From Geodermatophilus obscurus (lineage in GTDB: Bacteria; Actinomycetota; Actinomycetes; Mycobacteriales; Geodermatophilaceae): a stretch of 64,000 nucleotides of DNA. The notes beneath the pieces were generated by a model, which had not been told where the DNA came from, searched no databases, and saw only the letters and a list, made by a program, of their open reading frames with translations. The number at the start of each line of letters is the position of its first letter. The first letter of the stretch is position 1. The DNA is taken from NCBI RefSeq assembly GCF_900143215.1, contig NZ_FRDM01000016.1, positions 31,648 through 95,647 on the forward strand, given 5' to 3'. Positions 18,233 through 27,701 of the stretch are shown here, piece by piece. A program made the position numbers and the translations under genes.

Positions 18233-18303
18233 CTCCGTTGGTCTGTGTGCGGGCGCGTCGGCGTGCCGCCGTCCGTAAAGCGAATCTCTGGGAGTGATCC
18301 ACC

Positions 18304-18495
18304 GTGGCTGCCGTGTGCGATGTCTGTGGCAAGGGGCCCGGTTTCGGTATGTCGGTGTCGCACTCGCACCGCCGCACGCCGCGCCGTTGGAACCCGAACA
18401 TCCAGTCCGTGCGGGCGCTCGTCGCCCCGGGCAACCGTCGCCGCATCAACGCCTGCACCTCGTGCATCCGCGCCGGCAAGGTCGTGCGCGCCTGA
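18304..18495 (+). CDS. rpmB: 50S ribosomal protein L28
   Basis: A 63-residue L28 beginning VAAVCDVCGKGPGFGMSVSH. It keeps two CxxC pairs (CDVC and CTSC), the zinc-binding form. The GGGAGTGATCCACC sequence before the GTG serves as ribosome-binding site. The gene is solitary on the plus strand, divergent from the DAK2 gene and convergent with the cytidylate-kinase-like gene. It is followed by a repeat hairpin and then a strong terminator. Confidence 0.97.
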   Translation: MAAVCDVCGKGPGFGMSVSHSHRRTPRRWNPNIQSVRALVAPGNRRRINACTSCIRAGKVVRA

Positions 18496-18553
18496 AAGAG
18501 GACCCCGTCCTCCCCGCCACTCGCGAGCTCGCGGCGGGACCCTGCAGGGGGCC
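18496..18553 (+). repeat. Stop-proximal GC stem-loop, rpmB copy
   Basis: The element begins directly after the rpmB stop with AAGAGGACCCCGTCCTCCCC and ends GGGACCCTGCAGGGGGCC. The core CCGCCACTCGCGAGCTCGCG can fold on itself. The AGGACCCC opening and the GGCC end are shared with copies after ilvB, ilvN, ilvD, leuB and others. Probably a 3'-untranslated hairpin that helps termination. Confidence 0.7.
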
Positions 18554-18564
18554 GATCGCCATGC

Positions 18565-18596
18565 GGAGCCCGGAGGTCCTCGGACCTCCGGGCTCC
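18565..18596. terminator. Bidirectional terminator between rpmB and the kinase gene
   Basis: A perfect inverted repeat with 15-base arms (GGAGCCCGGAGGTCC and its complement) and a two-base centre lies between convergent genes. No T-run follows on either strand, as is usual in very GC-rich Actinobacteria. Confidence 0.75.
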
Positions 18597-18626
18597 GACG
18601 CGTCCGGGCCGCTCCCGTCGGAGCAC

Positions 18627-19259
18627 TCAGCCGATGCCGCGGGCGCGGGCGGCCTCGACCACGAGATCGACGACCGTCTGCAGCGGCAGGGCCGTGCTGT
18701 CGATCACCAGGTGGTAGCTGCGCGGCGAGGTCGCGTCGACGCGGTACGACCGCCGCACGTACCCCTCCCGCGCCGCGTCGTTGGCCCGCAGCTCGCGCCG
18801 CACCTCGTCGCGCGGGCGTCCGGTGCGCACCACCACCGCGTCGAGCCGCCGCTCCTCGGGGCCGTCGAGGCGGACGTGCAGCGTGCCGGGCCGGTCGCCG
18901 AGCACCAGCGCGGCGGCGCGGCCGAGGACGACCCCGCCCGGGCCGTCGGCGATCTCGCGCACCACCCGCTCGGTCTGCAGCCGGAAGGTCCGCTCGTCGA
19001 GCTGCTCGGTCACCGGGACGACGCCGCCCATCGGGTCGGGCATGCTGCCGAGCGAGGCGACGATCCGCCACAGCCCGCGGGCGACGGTCTCGTCGTTGGC
19101 CTCGGCCTCGGCCAGCGGGATGCCCAGCCGGCCGGCCACCTGCGCGGGGATGGCCCGGTCGTGGAAGAGCAGGCCCAGGTGCGCGGCCACGGCCGGACCG
19201 ACCTGGTCACCGCCCGAGCCGTAGGAGGCCGAGATGGTCACCACACCGGCTCCGCTCAC
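18627..19259 (-). CDS. Cytidylate kinase-like family protein
   Basis: A 210-residue P-loop-type protein of the cytidylate-kinase-like family (AAA-type NMP kinase fold). It starts VVTISASYGSGGDQVGPAVA, in place of the canonical P-loop (ISxxxGSGG). It also has GVVLGRAAALVLGDRPGTLHVRLDGPEERRL, a lid region with DAAREGYVRRSYRVD, and a YHLVIDSTALPLQTVVDLV end. These proteins are common in Actinobacteria beside, and distinct from, the real cmk. Their phosphate acceptor is not established. It overlaps the downstream-oriented GNAT gene by four bases, so the thiL-GNAT-kinase set is probably one operon. Confidence 0.85.
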   Translation of the reverse strand: MSGAGVVTISASYGSGGDQVGPAVAAHLGLLFHDRAIPAQVAGRLGIPLAEAEANDETVARGLWRIVASLGSMPDPMGGVVPVTEQLDERTFRLQTERVVREIADGPGGVVLGRAAALVLGDRPGTLHVRLDGPEERRLDAVVVRTGRPRDEVRRELRANDAAREGYVRRSYRVDATSPRSYHLVIDSTALPLQTVVDLVVEAARARGIG

Positions 19260-19765
19260 CGTTCCTCCTCACCGTCCAGCCGCTTGCCCAGGAACACCGC
19301 CCCGGGCAGGCCGGCGTACACGCCGTACCCGGGTGCAGAGGTGTAGCCGAGGGCGGCGTACAGCGCCAGCGCCTCGGGCTGCCGGGACCCGGAGTTGAGC
19401 ACCACCGACCGGGCGCCGGCCGCGGCCGCGCTCTCCTCGAGCGCGGCCATGAGCAGCTGCGCCAGACCCTGCCGGCGGAACTCCGGGGCCACGTACACGC
19501 GCTTGACCTCGGCCACGCCGGGCTCGTGCGCCCGCCAGCCGCCGCACCCGGCGGGGACGCCGTCCACCTCGGCGACGAGGAACAGCCCGGCCGGCGGAGT
19601 GAACTCGGCCGGGTCGACGACCGCCTCGTCGGGACCGCCGTAGCGGGCCACGTACTCCTGCTGCACGCGGGCCACCAGTTCCCCGGCGAGCAGGTCGTCG
19701 TAGGCCACGGCGCGCAGCGTGACCGGGCGGCCGTCGGCCAGCCGGGCCTCAGCGGAAGTGCGCAT
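19256..19765 (-). CDS. GNAT-family N-acetyltransferase
   Basis: A 169-residue acetyltransferase. The acetyl-CoA pyrophosphate-binding motif A is readable as VKRVYVAPEFRRQGLAQLLM (R/Q-x-x-G-x-A). It is followed by LNSGSRQPEALALYAALGYT, typical of single-domain GNATs that modify small molecules or protein N-termini. The substrate is unknown. The start ATG lies inside the end of thiL (17-base overlap) and the end overlaps the kinase gene, giving a three-gene operon. Confidence 0.88.
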   Translation of the reverse strand: MRTSAEARLADGRPVTLRAVAYDDLLAGELVARVQQEYVARYGGPDEAVVDPAEFTPPAGLFLVAEVDGVPAGCGGWRAHEPGVAEVKRVYVAPEFRRQGLAQLLMAALEESAAAAGARSVVLNSGSRQPEALALYAALGYTSAPGYGVYAGLPGAVFLGKRLDGEEER

Positions 19766-20783
19766 GCCCGGTCCCCTCCGCCCCGACGGCCGCGGCCGCC
19801 GCCTCGGCCGGTTCGCCGTCGACCCGCACGCCAGGGTCCCCCGCGCGCACCGTGCCGATCGTCGCCCAACCCTCCGGCAGGCCGGAGCCGGCCGGGAAGG
19901 TCGCCAGCAGCGCGTGGTCCTCCCCACCGGTCAGCACCCAGGCCATCGGGTCCCCGCCGAGGGCGGCCGCCACCTGCTGCAGCGGGCCGGGCAGCTCCAG
20001 GGTGGCCCGGACCAGCGCCGCCCGGTCGACGTCGACGAGCACGCCGCTCTCCTCGGCCAGGTGCCCGGCGTCGGCGAGCAGCCCGTCACTGACGTCGCAC
20101 ATCGCCGTCGCACCGGCGTCGGCCGCGGCCGGCCCGGCGGCGTAGGGCGGCGTGGGGCGCCGGTGCGCGGCCACCGCCGCGGCCGGGCTGGTGAACCCGC
20201 GCCGCAGCACGGCGAGGCCGCACGCCGACCAGCCCAGCCGGCCGGCCAGGGCGAGCACGTCGCCCGGCCGGGCACCCGAGCGCAGCACCGGCGCCCGGCC
20301 CTCCAGGTCGCCCAGCGCGGTCACCGACAGGACGACGGCGCCGCTGTCGGGGGCCGACGACACCGTGTCGCCGCCGACGACGGCCGCGCCCAGCGGCGCG
20401 CACTCCTCGGCCAGGCCGGCGGCCACGCCCTCCAGCCACGTCGTCGGGGTGTCCGGCGGGCAGGCCAGCCCGACCAGCAGCGCGGTCGTCACCGCGCCCA
20501 TCGCGGCCACGTCGGCGAGGTTGGCCGCGGCCGCCTTGTGCCCGACGTCCTCGGCCGAGGACCAGTCGCGGCGGAAGTGCCGGCCCTCGACGAGGACGTC
20601 GGTGGTGGCGACCACGCGGCCGTCGGGGGCGCGCAGCACGGCGGCGTCGTCACCGGGTCCGACGTCGGCGACCCGGGCCGCACCGGAGCGCGCGAGCACG
20701 CGGGCGATCACGCCGAACTCGCCGACCACGCGCACGCTGTCGGCCGGGTCGTCCCGCGGGACCAGCGGGCGGGGACGAGTCAC
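19749..20783 (-). CDS. thiL: Thiamine-monophosphate kinase
   Basis: A 344-residue ATP-dependent kinase forming thiamine diphosphate, of the PurM/ThiL fold. The N-terminal GDDAAVLRAPDGRVVATTDV, the DVGHKAAAANLADVAAMGA segment and AVVGGDTVSS are diagnostic metal and ATP-binding motifs. Later AMCDVSDGLLADAGHLAEES and LTGGEDHALLATF complete the family pattern. GTG was chosen because GGAGGAACC lies directly upstream; an upstream ATG lacks support. It is divergent from the Lrp-type gene. Confidence 0.96.
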   Translation of the reverse strand: MTRPRPLVPRDDPADSVRVVGEFGVIARVLARSGAARVADVGPGDDAAVLRAPDGRVVATTDVLVEGRHFRRDWSSAEDVGHKAAAANLADVAAMGAVTTALLVGLACPPDTPTTWLEGVAAGLAEECAPLGAAVVGGDTVSSAPDSGAVVLSVTALGDLEGRAPVLRSGARPGDVLALAGRLGWSACGLAVLRRGFTSPAAAVAAHRRPTPPYAAGPAAADAGATAMCDVSDGLLADAGHLAEESGVLVDVDRAALVRATLELPGPLQQVAAALGGDPMAWVLTGGEDHALLATFPAGSGLPEGWATIGTVRAGDPGVRVDGEPAEAAAAAVGAEGTGHAHFR

Positions 20784-20875
20784 CGGTTCCTCCAGCCTGC
20801 TGGGGTAGGTTGCCGAACTGTCCGCCCACCGGTGCGGACGCCGCACCGGCAGCGCCGCCCGAGGAAAGGTCTCCA

Positions 20876-21109
20876 GTGGTCCACGCCTACATCCTCATCC
20901 AGACCGAAGTCGGCAAGGCCGCCCAGGTGGCGTCGAGCATCAGCGAGATCTCCGGTGTCACCAAGGCCGAGGACGTCACGGGTCCCTACGACGTGATCGT
21001 GCGGGCCGAGGCCGAGACCGTCGACGAGCTCGGCCGGCTGGTCGTCGCCCGGGTGCAGTCGGTCGACGGCATCACCCGCACGCTGACCTGCCCCGTCGTC
21101 AACATCTGA
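20876..21109 (+). CDS. Stand-alone Lrp/AsnC ligand-binding (RAM) domain protein
   Basis: A 77-residue protein corresponding only to the C-terminal effector domain of Lrp/AsnC regulators (VHAYILIQTEVGKAAQVASS, VTGPYDVIVRAEAETVDEL, ending RTLTCPVVNI), without the DNA-binding helix-turn-helix. Such single-domain proteins form ring-like oligomers and may sense amino acids or modulate full Lrp proteins. A GAGGAAAGG ribosome-binding sequence lies about ten bases before the GTG. The gene downstream starts within a few bases of its stop. Confidence 0.92.
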   Translation: MVHAYILIQTEVGKAAQVASSISEISGVTKAEDVTGPYDVIVRAEAETVDELGRLVVARVQSVDGITRTLTCPVVNI

Positions 21110-21114
21110 GCGCC

Positions 21115-21738
21115 CTGACCGAGGACCCCGCCCCGGATCCCGGGGAGCCGTCGCCGCAGCCGTCCCGGCCGGACGACCCGCTGCGCCGCGTCGCGCTCGT
21201 CGTCACCGCCGTGGTCCTGCCGCTGGTGGTCGTGCTGCTGGTGCTCACCCGCGTCGTCGGTGGGGACGACGACGGCGGCGCCGGGGACGACGCGGTCGCC
21301 GACGTCGGGGGGACGCCGGCCCCCGGGCGGGCCGACCTGCCGCCGCTGCCGGTGGCGGTGCCCCCGGTGACCCCGGAGGCCGACGCCGCCTGCCCGGCGC
21401 TCATGGGCGCGCTCCCCCTCGAGCTGGCCGGCGAGCCGTCCCGCCCGGTGCAGTCCGACAGCCCCTACGCCTACGCCTGGGGCGAGCCGCCGGTCGTGCT
21501 GGTCTGCGGCGTCGAGCGGCCGGCCGCGCTGGAGCCGACGTCCCCGCTGATCCAGGTCAACGGCGTCGACTGGCTGGTGGACACCAGCGACCCCGACAGC
21601 ATCGCGTGGACCGCCGTCGACCGGCCGGTGTACGTGCGGGTGACCGTCTCCGCCGACACCGACAGCGCGCCGGTGACCGCGCTCGGCCCGGTCATCGGCG
21701 CCACCCTCCCCGTGCAGCCGGTCGACGCCGGCGGCTGA
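21115..21738 (+). CDS. DUF3515-family membrane-anchored protein
   Basis: An N-terminal Pro/Asp-rich tail and a basic pair precede one transmembrane helix (RVALVVTAVVLPLVVVLLVL), then an acidic linker. The extracytoplasmic domain has two conserved Cys contexts (ADAACPALMGALP and VVLVCGVERPAAL) and the WLVDTSDP segment typical of DUF3515. Actinobacteria carry this protein next to ddl/thiL; its function is unknown. The start is uncertain. The coding-like sequence runs back to a CTG five bases after the upstream stop, with no ATG or GTG. The first in-frame GTG, at 21211, would remove the basic side of the helix. I list the longer form. Confidence 0.8.
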   Translation: MTEDPAPDPGEPSPQPSRPDDPLRRVALVVTAVVLPLVVVLLVLTRVVGGDDDGGAGDDAVADVGGTPAPGRADLPPLPVAVPPVTPEADAACPALMGALPLELAGEPSRPVQSDSPYAYAWGEPPVVLVCGVERPAALEPTSPLIQVNGVDWLVDTSDPDSIAWTAVDRPVYVRVTVSADTDSAPVTALGPVIGATLPVQPVDAGG

Positions 21739-21739
21739 A

Positions 21740-21848
21740 CGGCCCCGTCCCGAGGCTCGCGCCGAGCGTGCGAGGCGGGAGGAGGTCGGGGTCCTTCCAC
21801 TGCCCCCGCCACTCGCGAGCTCGCGGCGGGCCCCTGCAGGAGGGCCGC
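21740..21848. repeat. Composite stop-proximal stem-loop repeat (two units)
   Basis: Directly after the DUF3515 stop comes GGCCCCGTCCCGAGGCTCGC, then a GCCGAGCGTGCGAGGC core and GGTCGGGGTCCTTCC. A second unit in the opposite sense follows: GCCCCCGCCACTCGCGAGCT to GGGCCCCTGCAGGAGGGCC. The whole is nearly identical to the element after leuB. It lies between convergent genes and probably terminates both. Confidence 0.75.
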
Positions 21849-21856
21849 GGCGCTCG

Positions 21857-22501
21857 TCAGGCCGGCAGCCGGTCCAGCTGGGCCACCACCACGGCCCGCA
21901 CCTCCTCGGTCACCGAGTCCAGCGACCCGCCGACCGCGGTGACCGCGATGCTGAACACCCCCCGCGCACACCAGGCGAACGCCGCCGGGGAGGCCACCCC
22001 GGCCGCCGGGGCACCCTCGGCGAGCTGCAGCAGCCGGCAGCCGTCGGGCAGGACCGGCGGTTCCTCGCGCAGCAGGCCGCCGTAGACGTCGCCGTCGTGC
22101 TCGGCCACGTCCCGGGTGAAGGCCGCGGCGCCGTCGGGCGTCTCGAACTGGTGGGTGAAGACGGTGGTCAGCGGACCCGCCCCGGACCCCCAGTAGCGCT
22201 CCCAGCCGAACCGGTAGCCGTAGTCGCGCAGCACCTCGCGCTCACGGGCCGGATCCTCGGCGTAGCCGGCGACGTCCTCCACCGACTTCTCCCCCGCCGG
22301 CGGTGACAGGGCGTCGTCGGGGACCCGCGGCAGGCCGGACGGCACGGCGGGGACGACCAGCTCCTCGAGCTCCCCGGAGGTGCTCGGCGTCGCCGCGGCG
22401 GGTGCGGCGGACGCCCCGCCGTCGGACGGGGGCGCGCAGCCCGGCAGCAGGGCCAGCAGCAGCACCAGGCTGCCGTGCCGGGCGACCGCCGGCGGGCTCA
22501 C
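21857..22501 (-). CDS. Putative secreted lipoprotein
   Basis: A 214-residue protein with a short N-terminus, a hydrophobic signal ([11 protein letters not shown]) ending in a lipobox with the cysteine near residue 22, and a low-complexity Ala/Ser/Pro linker. The globular domain begins near [20 protein letters not shown]. Segments such as [15 protein letters not shown] and [20 protein letters not shown] resemble lipoproteins that carry a substrate-like domain, but I do not recognise a family. The GTG start overlaps the ddl stop by four bases, so it is co-translated with ddl and may act at the cell envelope. Confidence 0.7.
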   Translation of the reverse strand: MSPPAVARHGSLVLLLALLPGCAPPSDGGASAAPAAATPSTSGELEELVVPAVPSGLPRVPDDALSPPAGEKSVEDVAGYAEDPAREREVLRDYGYRFGWERYWGSGAGPLTTVFTHQFETPDGAAAFTRDVAEHDGDVYGGLLREEPPVLPDGCRLLQLAEGAPAAGVASPAAFAWCARGVFSIAVTAVGGSLDSVTEEVRAVVVAQLDRLPA

Positions 22502-23652
22502 GCCCGGGTGCCGTCCAGCGTCGCCTCGGCAGCCGGTCGGGCGGCCAGGGCGACCTCGACGAGCCGGTCCACGAGCGCGGCGAAGTCGACGCCGGTCGCC
22601 GCCCACATCCGCGGGTACATCGAGATCGGGGTGAAGCCGGGCATGGTGTTGACCTCGTTGACCACGAGCCGGTCGGCGCCGTCCGCGCCGGTGCCGAGGA
22701 AGAAGTCGACCCGCGCCAGGCCGCGGCAGTCCAGCGCCAGGAACGCCGTGCGCGCGGTGTCCTGCACCAGCCGGGTCTGCTCCGGGGTGAGATCGGCGGG
22801 CACGTCGAAGTCGACCGCGTCGTCGAGGTACTTGGCGGCGAAGTCGTACCACTCGGTGCCCGGGCGCAACCGGATCTCGGCCGGCAGGCTGGCCTGCGGG
22901 GGGCCGTCCGGCCGGGCGAGCACGCCGCACTCCACCTCCCGTCCGGGGACGGCGGCCTCCACGATCACCTTGGGGTCCACCGCGGCGGCGGTCGCCACGG
23001 CCTCGGGCAACTGCGCCCAGTCGGTCACCTTGGTGATCCCGATGCTGGACCCGGCGCGGCAGGGCTTCACGAACACCGGCAGGCCCAGCCGCTCGCGGGC
23101 GGCGTCGTCGAGCACGCCGGGATCGGCCGACACCGCGCCCGACGCGTCCCGCAGCACGACGTGGGCACCCTGCGGCAGCCCGGCGGCCGCCAGCAGCTTC
23201 TTGGTGAACTCCTTGTCCATCGACGCCGCGCTGGCGAAGACGCCCGAGCCCACGTACGGGATGCCGCTCATCTCCAGCAGGCCCTGGATGGTGCCGTCCT
23301 CGCCGTACGCGCCGTGCAGCACCGGGAAGACGACGTCAACCTCGGTCAGCGCGGAGGCCATGCCGGCGGTCGGCTCGAGGACGGCCAGCCCCCGTCCCCC
23401 CGGGTCGCCCACCAGCGAGACCGCCGTCCCGCCCGTGACCTCCGGCAGCTCCCCGTCGGCGATCGCCAGGCGCTGCGCCGGGTCGGCGAGCACCCAGCGG
23501 CCGTCGCGGGCGATGCCGACGGGGACGACGTCGTACCGGTCGGGGTCCAGCGCCGCGAGGACGGCCCCGGCGGAGACGCAGGAGATGGAGTGTTCCGCGC
23601 TGCGGCCGCCGAAGACGACCGCGATCCGCAGCTTGCCCGCCTGTCCGCTCAT
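22498..23652 (-). CDS. ddl: D-alanine--D-alanine ligase
   Basis: A 384-residue ATP-grasp enzyme making the D-Ala-D-Ala dipeptide for peptidoglycan. It starts [20 protein letters not shown], the standard first strand. It has [23 protein letters not shown] and the ATP-grasp loop [16 protein letters not shown]. The C-terminal metal-binding block is ARVDFFLG and [18 protein letters not shown]. Length and order are normal. The lipoprotein gene overlaps its end. In most Actinobacteria gpsA lies just upstream; here a divergent phospholipid-synthase gene and a trans-sulfuration gene intervene. Confidence 0.97.
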   Translation of the reverse strand: MSGQAGKLRIAVVFGGRSAEHSISCVSAGAVLAALDPDRYDVVPVGIARDGRWVLADPAQRLAIADGELPEVTGGTAVSLVGDPGGRGLAVLEPTAGMASALTEVDVVFPVLHGAYGEDGTIQGLLEMSGIPYVGSGVFASAASMDKEFTKKLLAAAGLPQGAHVVLRDASGAVSADPGVLDDAARERLGLPVFVKPCRAGSSIGITKVTDWAQLPEAVATAAAVDPKVIVEAAVPGREVECGVLARPDGPPQASLPAEIRLRPGTEWYDFAAKYLDDAVDFDVPADLTPEQTRLVQDTARTAFLALDCRGLARVDFFLGTGADGADRLVVNEVNTMPGFTPISMYPRMWAATGVDFAALVDRLVEVALAARPAAEATLDGTRA

Positions 23653-23744
23653 CGCGGCCGACCCTAGTGGAGGCCGCCCGACGGGCCCGGACGACGGGCG
23701 GTGAACCGCGCCGCCGCACCCGTGGTGTGGGAACCTCGTCGTCG

Positions 23745-24548
23745 ATGCGCGAGAACCTGGCCGTCCCGCCCGGCGGGAGCCTCCCGGGGACGGCGGCCGA
23801 CGACGTCGTCCCGCCGTCCTTCCCGCGTGGGCTGCGGCTGGCCGGAGCCGCCGTGCACCTCTACACCGCCAGCGGCACGGTGCTGGCGCTGCTCATCGTG
23901 CTCGCCGCGTTCGACGGCGACGCGGTGGCCGCGCTCTGGCTGGGCCTGATCGCCCTCGTCGTGGACGGCACCGACGGGATGCTCGCCCGCCGGATGCGGG
24001 TCAAGGAGACGATCCCCTGGTTCGACGGGGCCCGGCTCGACGACATCGTCGACTACCTGACCTACGCCTTCGCCCCCGTCGTGCTGTTGTGGACCACCGG
24101 GTCGCTGCCCGACGGCGTGCTCGGGTGGGTCGTGGCCGCGCTGCCGCTGCTGGCCTCCAGCTACCAGTTCTGCCGGGTGGACGCGAAGACCGACGACCAC
24201 ACGTTCCTGGGCTTCCCCAGCTACTGGAACGTCGTCGCCTTCTACGCGATCGTCCTGGACCTCGGGCCGGGCGCGATCGCGGCGGTGCTGGTGGTCTGCT
24301 CGGTCCTGGTCTTCGTGCCGGTCCGCTACCTGTACCCCTCGCGCACCCAGGCGCTGCGGGCGCTGAGCCTGGCGCTGACGGTGGTCTGGCTGGTCAGCTA
24401 CGCCGTCCTGCTGGTGCAGGTGCCCGACCCGCACCCGGTCGTGGTGGCGTTGTCGCTGGCCTACCTCGTCTACTACGTCGCGGTGAGCCTCTGGCTGACC
24501 GCGCGGGCGGCCCGCCGCCGGCGCGGGGAGCCGGCCACCACGGGTTGA
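23745..24548 (+). CDS. Phosphatidylcholine-synthase-like CDP-alcohol phosphatidyltransferase
   Basis: A 267-residue integral membrane enzyme with about eight hydrophobic segments. The CDP-alcohol phosphotransferase motif is intact ([10 protein letters not shown], then [11 protein letters not shown], giving the D-x2-D-G-x2-A-R-x8-G-x3-D-x3-D spacing). The neighbouring [19 protein letters not shown] block is characteristic of bacterial phosphatidylcholine synthases (Pcs), which join choline to CDP-diacylglycerol. It is therefore more Pcs-like than PssA- or PgsA-like, but choline specificity is not proven. The [12 protein letters not shown] was preferred; an upstream frame extension reads as noise. 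It is divergent from ddl. Confidence 0.82.
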   Translation: MRENLAVPPGGSLPGTAADDVVPPSFPRGLRLAGAAVHLYTASGTVLALLIVLAAFDGDAVAALWLGLIALVVDGTDGMLARRMRVKETIPWFDGARLDDIVDYLTYAFAPVVLLWTTGSLPDGVLGWVVAALPLLASSYQFCRVDAKTDDHTFLGFPSYWNVVAFYAIVLDLGPGAIAAVLVVCSVLVFVPVRYLYPSRTQALRALSLALTVVWLVSYAVLLVQVPDPHPVVVALSLAYLVYYVAVSLWLTARAARRRRGEPATTG

Positions 24549-24597
24549 CGAGGGACTCCTCGGCAGGGGCCGGCGGGACCGGGGACGCGCCTGGGCG

Positions 24598-25743
24598 CTA
24601 CCGGACGTCGAGGGCGGCATCCAGCGCGGCGGTGAGGTCGGCGACCAGGTCGGCGGTGTCCTCGATGCCGCAGGAGAGCCGCACGAACCCCTCCGGAACG
24701 GCGTCACCACCCCACTGCGCCCGCCGGTCGACGGTGCTGTGCACCCCGCCGAAACTGGTGGCCGCCGTCCAGAGCCGGCCGGCCGCCAGCAGCCGCGCGA
24801 CCGCCGCCTCGTCGGGCAGCTCGGCGGAGACGATCCCGTTCGGCCGCAGCATCTGCCGGGCGGCGAGGTCGTGGGAGGGGTCCTCGGGCCGCCACGGCCA
24901 ACGGACGCCGTTCACCGCCGGATGCGCGGCGAGCAGGTCGGCGACCGCCGCCGCGGTGGTCGCCTGCCGGGCCAGCCGCAGGTCCAGGGTGCTCATGGAG
25001 CGGTGCCCGAGCCACGCCTCGAAGGGTCCGGGCGTGCCGCCGGTGTGGTCGCGATGGGACTTCAGGCGCGCGTACAGCGCCTCGTCGGTGGTGCTGACGT
25101 GGCCGAGCAGCAGGTCGCTGTGCCCGGTGAGCGCCTTGGTGTCGCTGCCGACGGTGAGGTCGGCGCCGAGCTCCAGCGGCCGCTGGCCCAGGGGTGTGGC
25201 GGTGGTGTTGTCGACGGCGAGCACCGCTCCGGCGGCGCGGGTGGCGCGGGCGACGGCGGCGACGTCGCAGACGTCGAGCAGCGGGTTGCTCGGCGTCTCG
25301 AGCAGCACCAGCGCGGCGCCCTCGAGGTCGCCGCGCGCCGCGACCGCACCGATCTCCGGGGTGGGCACGTACTCGACGGTCACGCCGTAGCGCTCGAGCT
25401 CGTCGCGGGCGAGCAGCCGGGTCGCGTAGTAGCCGTCCGACGGCAGCACCACGCGGTCGCCGGCGCGCACGACGGCCAGCACCGCCGCGCTGATCGCGGC
25501 CATGCCGGTGGCGAAGGACAGGCACCGGCCGCCGTCGAGCTCGCCGACCGCCGCCTCGAAGACCCGCAGCGTCGGGTGCTCGGTGCGCGCGTAGGCGTCG
25601 GCGCCGTCCGCGCGGGGCGGGCGGTCACCCAGGTGGTACGGGGCGGCGAACACCGGCGAGGGCCGCAGCGGCGCACCCGGCACGGGCGCCTCCTCACCGG
25701 CCCGGACCGACCGGGTGCCGTCGCCCCACGTCCCGTCGCTCAC
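24598..25743 (-). CDS. Trans-sulfuration PLP enzyme (cystathionine gamma-lyase/synthase family)
   Basis: A 381-residue Cys/Met metabolism PLP-dependent enzyme. Recognisable parts are [10 protein letters not shown] at the start, [13 protein letters not shown] (the usual YSRxxNPT position), [10 protein letters not shown], and [15 protein letters not shown]. The lysine region [18 protein letters not shown] contains the PLP-binding lysine. The C-terminal [16 protein letters not shown] and [17 protein letters not shown] complete the fold. H in place of N in the NPT motif is a variation from typical members. Its GTG overlaps the gpsA stop by four bases. Cystathionine lyase versus synthase activity cannot be settled. 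Confidence 0.9.
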   Translation of the reverse strand: MSDGTWGDGTRSVRAGEEAPVPGAPLRPSPVFAAPYHLGDRPPRADGADAYARTEHPTLRVFEAAVGELDGGRCLSFATGMAAISAAVLAVVRAGDRVVLPSDGYYATRLLARDELERYGVTVEYVPTPEIGAVAARGDLEGAALVLLETPSNPLLDVCDVAAVARATRAAGAVLAVDNTTATPLGQRPLELGADLTVGSDTKALTGHSDLLLGHVSTTDEALYARLKSHRDHTGGTPGPFEAWLGHRSMSTLDLRLARQATTAAAVADLLAAHPAVNGVRWPWRPEDPSHDLAARQMLRPNGIVSAELPDEAAVARLLAAGRLWTAATSFGGVHSTVDRRAQWGGDAVPEGFVRLSCGIEDTADLVADLTAALDAALDVR

Positions 25744-26756
25744 TCCGGCTTCGCTTCCCGGGACATGATCTCCTTCACCATCTGGGTCACGGGGACGCCG
25801 TCGTGGCACACCCGGACGACCGCCTCGGTGAGCGGCATGTCGACCCCGTGCGCCCGCGCCAGGTCCAGCACCGACCGGCAGCTCTTGACCCCCTCGGCCA
25901 CCTGCCGGGTGCTCTGCTGCACCTCCTCGATGGACATGCCGCGCCCCAGCCGCTCCCCGAACGTCCGGTTGCGCGACAGCGGGGAGCTGCAGGTGGCCAC
26001 CAGGTCGCCCAGGCCGGCGAGCCCGGCGAAGGTGGTCGGCTCGGCGCCGAGGGCGGCGCCGAGCCGGGCGGTCTCGGCGAGGCCGCGGGTGATGAGCGAG
26101 GCGCGGGTGTTGTCGCCGAAGCCCATGCCCTCGGTGATGCCGCAGGCCAGCGCGATGACGTTCTTCACCGCGCCGCCGAGCTCGCAGCCCACCAGGTCCT
26201 GGTTGGTGTACGGCCGGAAGTAGGGGGTGTGGCACGCCGCCTGCACCTGCGCCGCGCGGTCGTGGTCGGTACAGGCCACCACGGTGGCGGCCGGCTGCTC
26301 CTCGGCGATCTCGCGCGCCAGATTCGGGCCCGACAGCGCGGCGACCCGGTCGGGGCCGGCGCCGGTGACCTCGCAGATCACCTGGCTCATCCGCTTGGTG
26401 CTGCCCAGCTCGATGCCCTTCATCAGCGAGAGCAGGACCGCGTCGGCCGGCAGCAGCGGCGCCCACTCGGTGAGGTTGTCCCGCAGCGACTGGGAGGGGA
26501 CGGCGAGCACCACGATGTCGGCGTCGGCGAGGGCCTCGGCGGCGTCCGCGGTGGCACGCAGCCGGTCGGGCAGCCGGATGCCGGGCAGGTACTCGGCGTT
26601 CTCGCGCGTCTCGCCGATCGCGTGCGCCAGCTCCGGACGGCGGGCGTGCAGCAGCACCGAGCAGCCGGCGTCGGCGAGCACCTTGGCGAACGTGGTCCCC
26701 CAGGAGCCGGCACCCAGGACGGCGACCCGGGGGCCCGTGCCCTCGAGCGGGTTCAC
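25740..26756 (-). CDS. gpsA: Glycerol-3-phosphate dehydrogenase [NAD(P)+]
   Basis: A 338-residue enzyme reducing dihydroxyacetone phosphate to sn-glycerol 3-phosphate, the backbone of phospholipids. Rossmann motif [19 protein letters not shown] is at the N-terminus. [17 protein letters not shown] and the catalytic-lysine helix [18 protein letters not shown] are family hallmarks, as is [17 protein letters not shown]. The GTG start overlaps the plsC stop and the end overlaps the trans-sulfuration gene, both by four bases. The gene before it acylates lysophosphatidic acid, so plsC-gpsA is a phospholipid unit. Confidence 0.97.
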   Translation of the reverse strand: MNPLEGTGPRVAVLGAGSWGTTFAKVLADAGCSVLLHARRPELAHAIGETRENAEYLPGIRLPDRLRATADAAEALADADIVVLAVPSQSLRDNLTEWAPLLPADAVLLSLMKGIELGSTKRMSQVICEVTGAGPDRVAALSGPNLAREIAEEQPAATVVACTDHDRAAQVQAACHTPYFRPYTNQDLVGCELGGAVKNVIALACGITEGMGFGDNTRASLITRGLAETARLGAALGAEPTTFAGLAGLGDLVATCSSPLSRNRTFGERLGRGMSIEEVQQSTRQVAEGVKSCRSVLDLARAHGVDMPLTEAVVRVCHDGVPVTQMVKEIMSREAKPE

Positions 26757-27568
26757 GCGGCGCTCCCCGGCAGGTCGCCGGGCAGCGCTCGCCGTGGGTG
26801 CGGGGTGGTCGTGGGGGGTGCCGGCTCCCCGCGGAGCTCGGCCAGCTGGTCGCGCACGCAGGCCATCATGCGGGCGGTCACCTCGCGCAGCAGCTCCCCG
26901 CTCATCGGCCGGCCCGCGCGCACCTGCGCCCGCAGGTCGGTGAGGTCCAGCGGCTCGCCGACCAGGTAGTCGGCGGGCGCGCGCAGCCGCAGGTGCAGCC
27001 GCTTGGCGTGGTAGTCGTGCACCCGCTGCGGTCCCCACTGGGCCACCGGCAGGACGACGGCGTCGGTGCTCAGCGCCAGGCGCGCCACCCCGGTGCGGGC
27101 CTCCATCGGCCACCAGTCGGGGTCCCGGGTGACCGACCCCTCCGGGTAGACCACCACGACGTTGCCGGCGGCGAGGTCCGCCTCGGCGGCCGCCAGTGCG
27201 GCGCGGGCCTCGGCCCGGCCGCGGGCCACCGGGATCTGCCCGGCGGCGCGCAGGATCCGCCCGGCCGCCCCCGCGAAGACCCCCTCCTTGGCCAGGAAGT
27301 GCGGAACGCGGCCGCAGTCCCAGACCAGCCGGGCGCACGCCAGCGGGTCGAGCACCGACACGTGGTTGGCCACCACCAGCACCGGGCCGGTGCTGGGGAA
27401 GCGCTCGGCGTGCCGGTACCGCATCCGGAACAGCAGCGCGGTGACCGGGTAGATCACCGCGACGCAGAACGCCAGGGCCGGCGGCAGCGGCCTGCGGGTG
27501 CGCCACCGGGACGGCGGGGTTCCGGCACGGCGCGACACCCCGGCGTCCGAGGACCCCTGCTGCGTCAC
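26753..27568 (-). CDS. 1-acylglycerol-3-phosphate O-acyltransferase (PlsC family)
   Basis: A 271-residue membrane-associated acyltransferase. The catalytic NHVSVLDP (HX4D) lies near residue 68, followed by the substrate-binding [10 protein letters not shown] and the [13 protein letters not shown] block (the EGTxS-type motif). One N-terminal hydrophobic segment ([19 protein letters not shown]) anchors it. The end is Pro/Thr-rich. GTG was chosen because GGAGGAACC lies just upstream, the same arrangement as for thiL; two upstream in-frame ATGs lack such a site. It is the first gene of the plsC-gpsA-trans-sulfuration run. Confidence 0.93.
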   Translation of the reverse strand: MTQQGSSDAGVSRRAGTPPSRWRTRRPLPPALAFCVAVIYPVTALLFRMRYRHAERFPSTGPVLVVANHVSVLDPLACARLVWDCGRVPHFLAKEGVFAGAAGRILRAAGQIPVARGRAEARAALAAAEADLAAGNVVVVYPEGSVTRDPDWWPMEARTGVARLALSTDAVVLPVAQWGPQRVHDYHAKRLHLRLRAPADYLVGEPLDLTDLRAQVRAGRPMSGELLREVTARMMACVRDQLAELRGEPAPPTTTPHPRRALPGDLPGSAA

Positions 27569-27701
27569 CGGTTCCTCCCCTCGTGACCGCCCGGCCATGC
27601 CCGGCCGGGACGTCGTGGGACCCATGATCGGCCCTGCACCGGTTCCCCGGGCGCACCGGGTCCGGCCGTCCGGTCCGCATCGCCGCAGGTGTGCTCACAT
27701 T

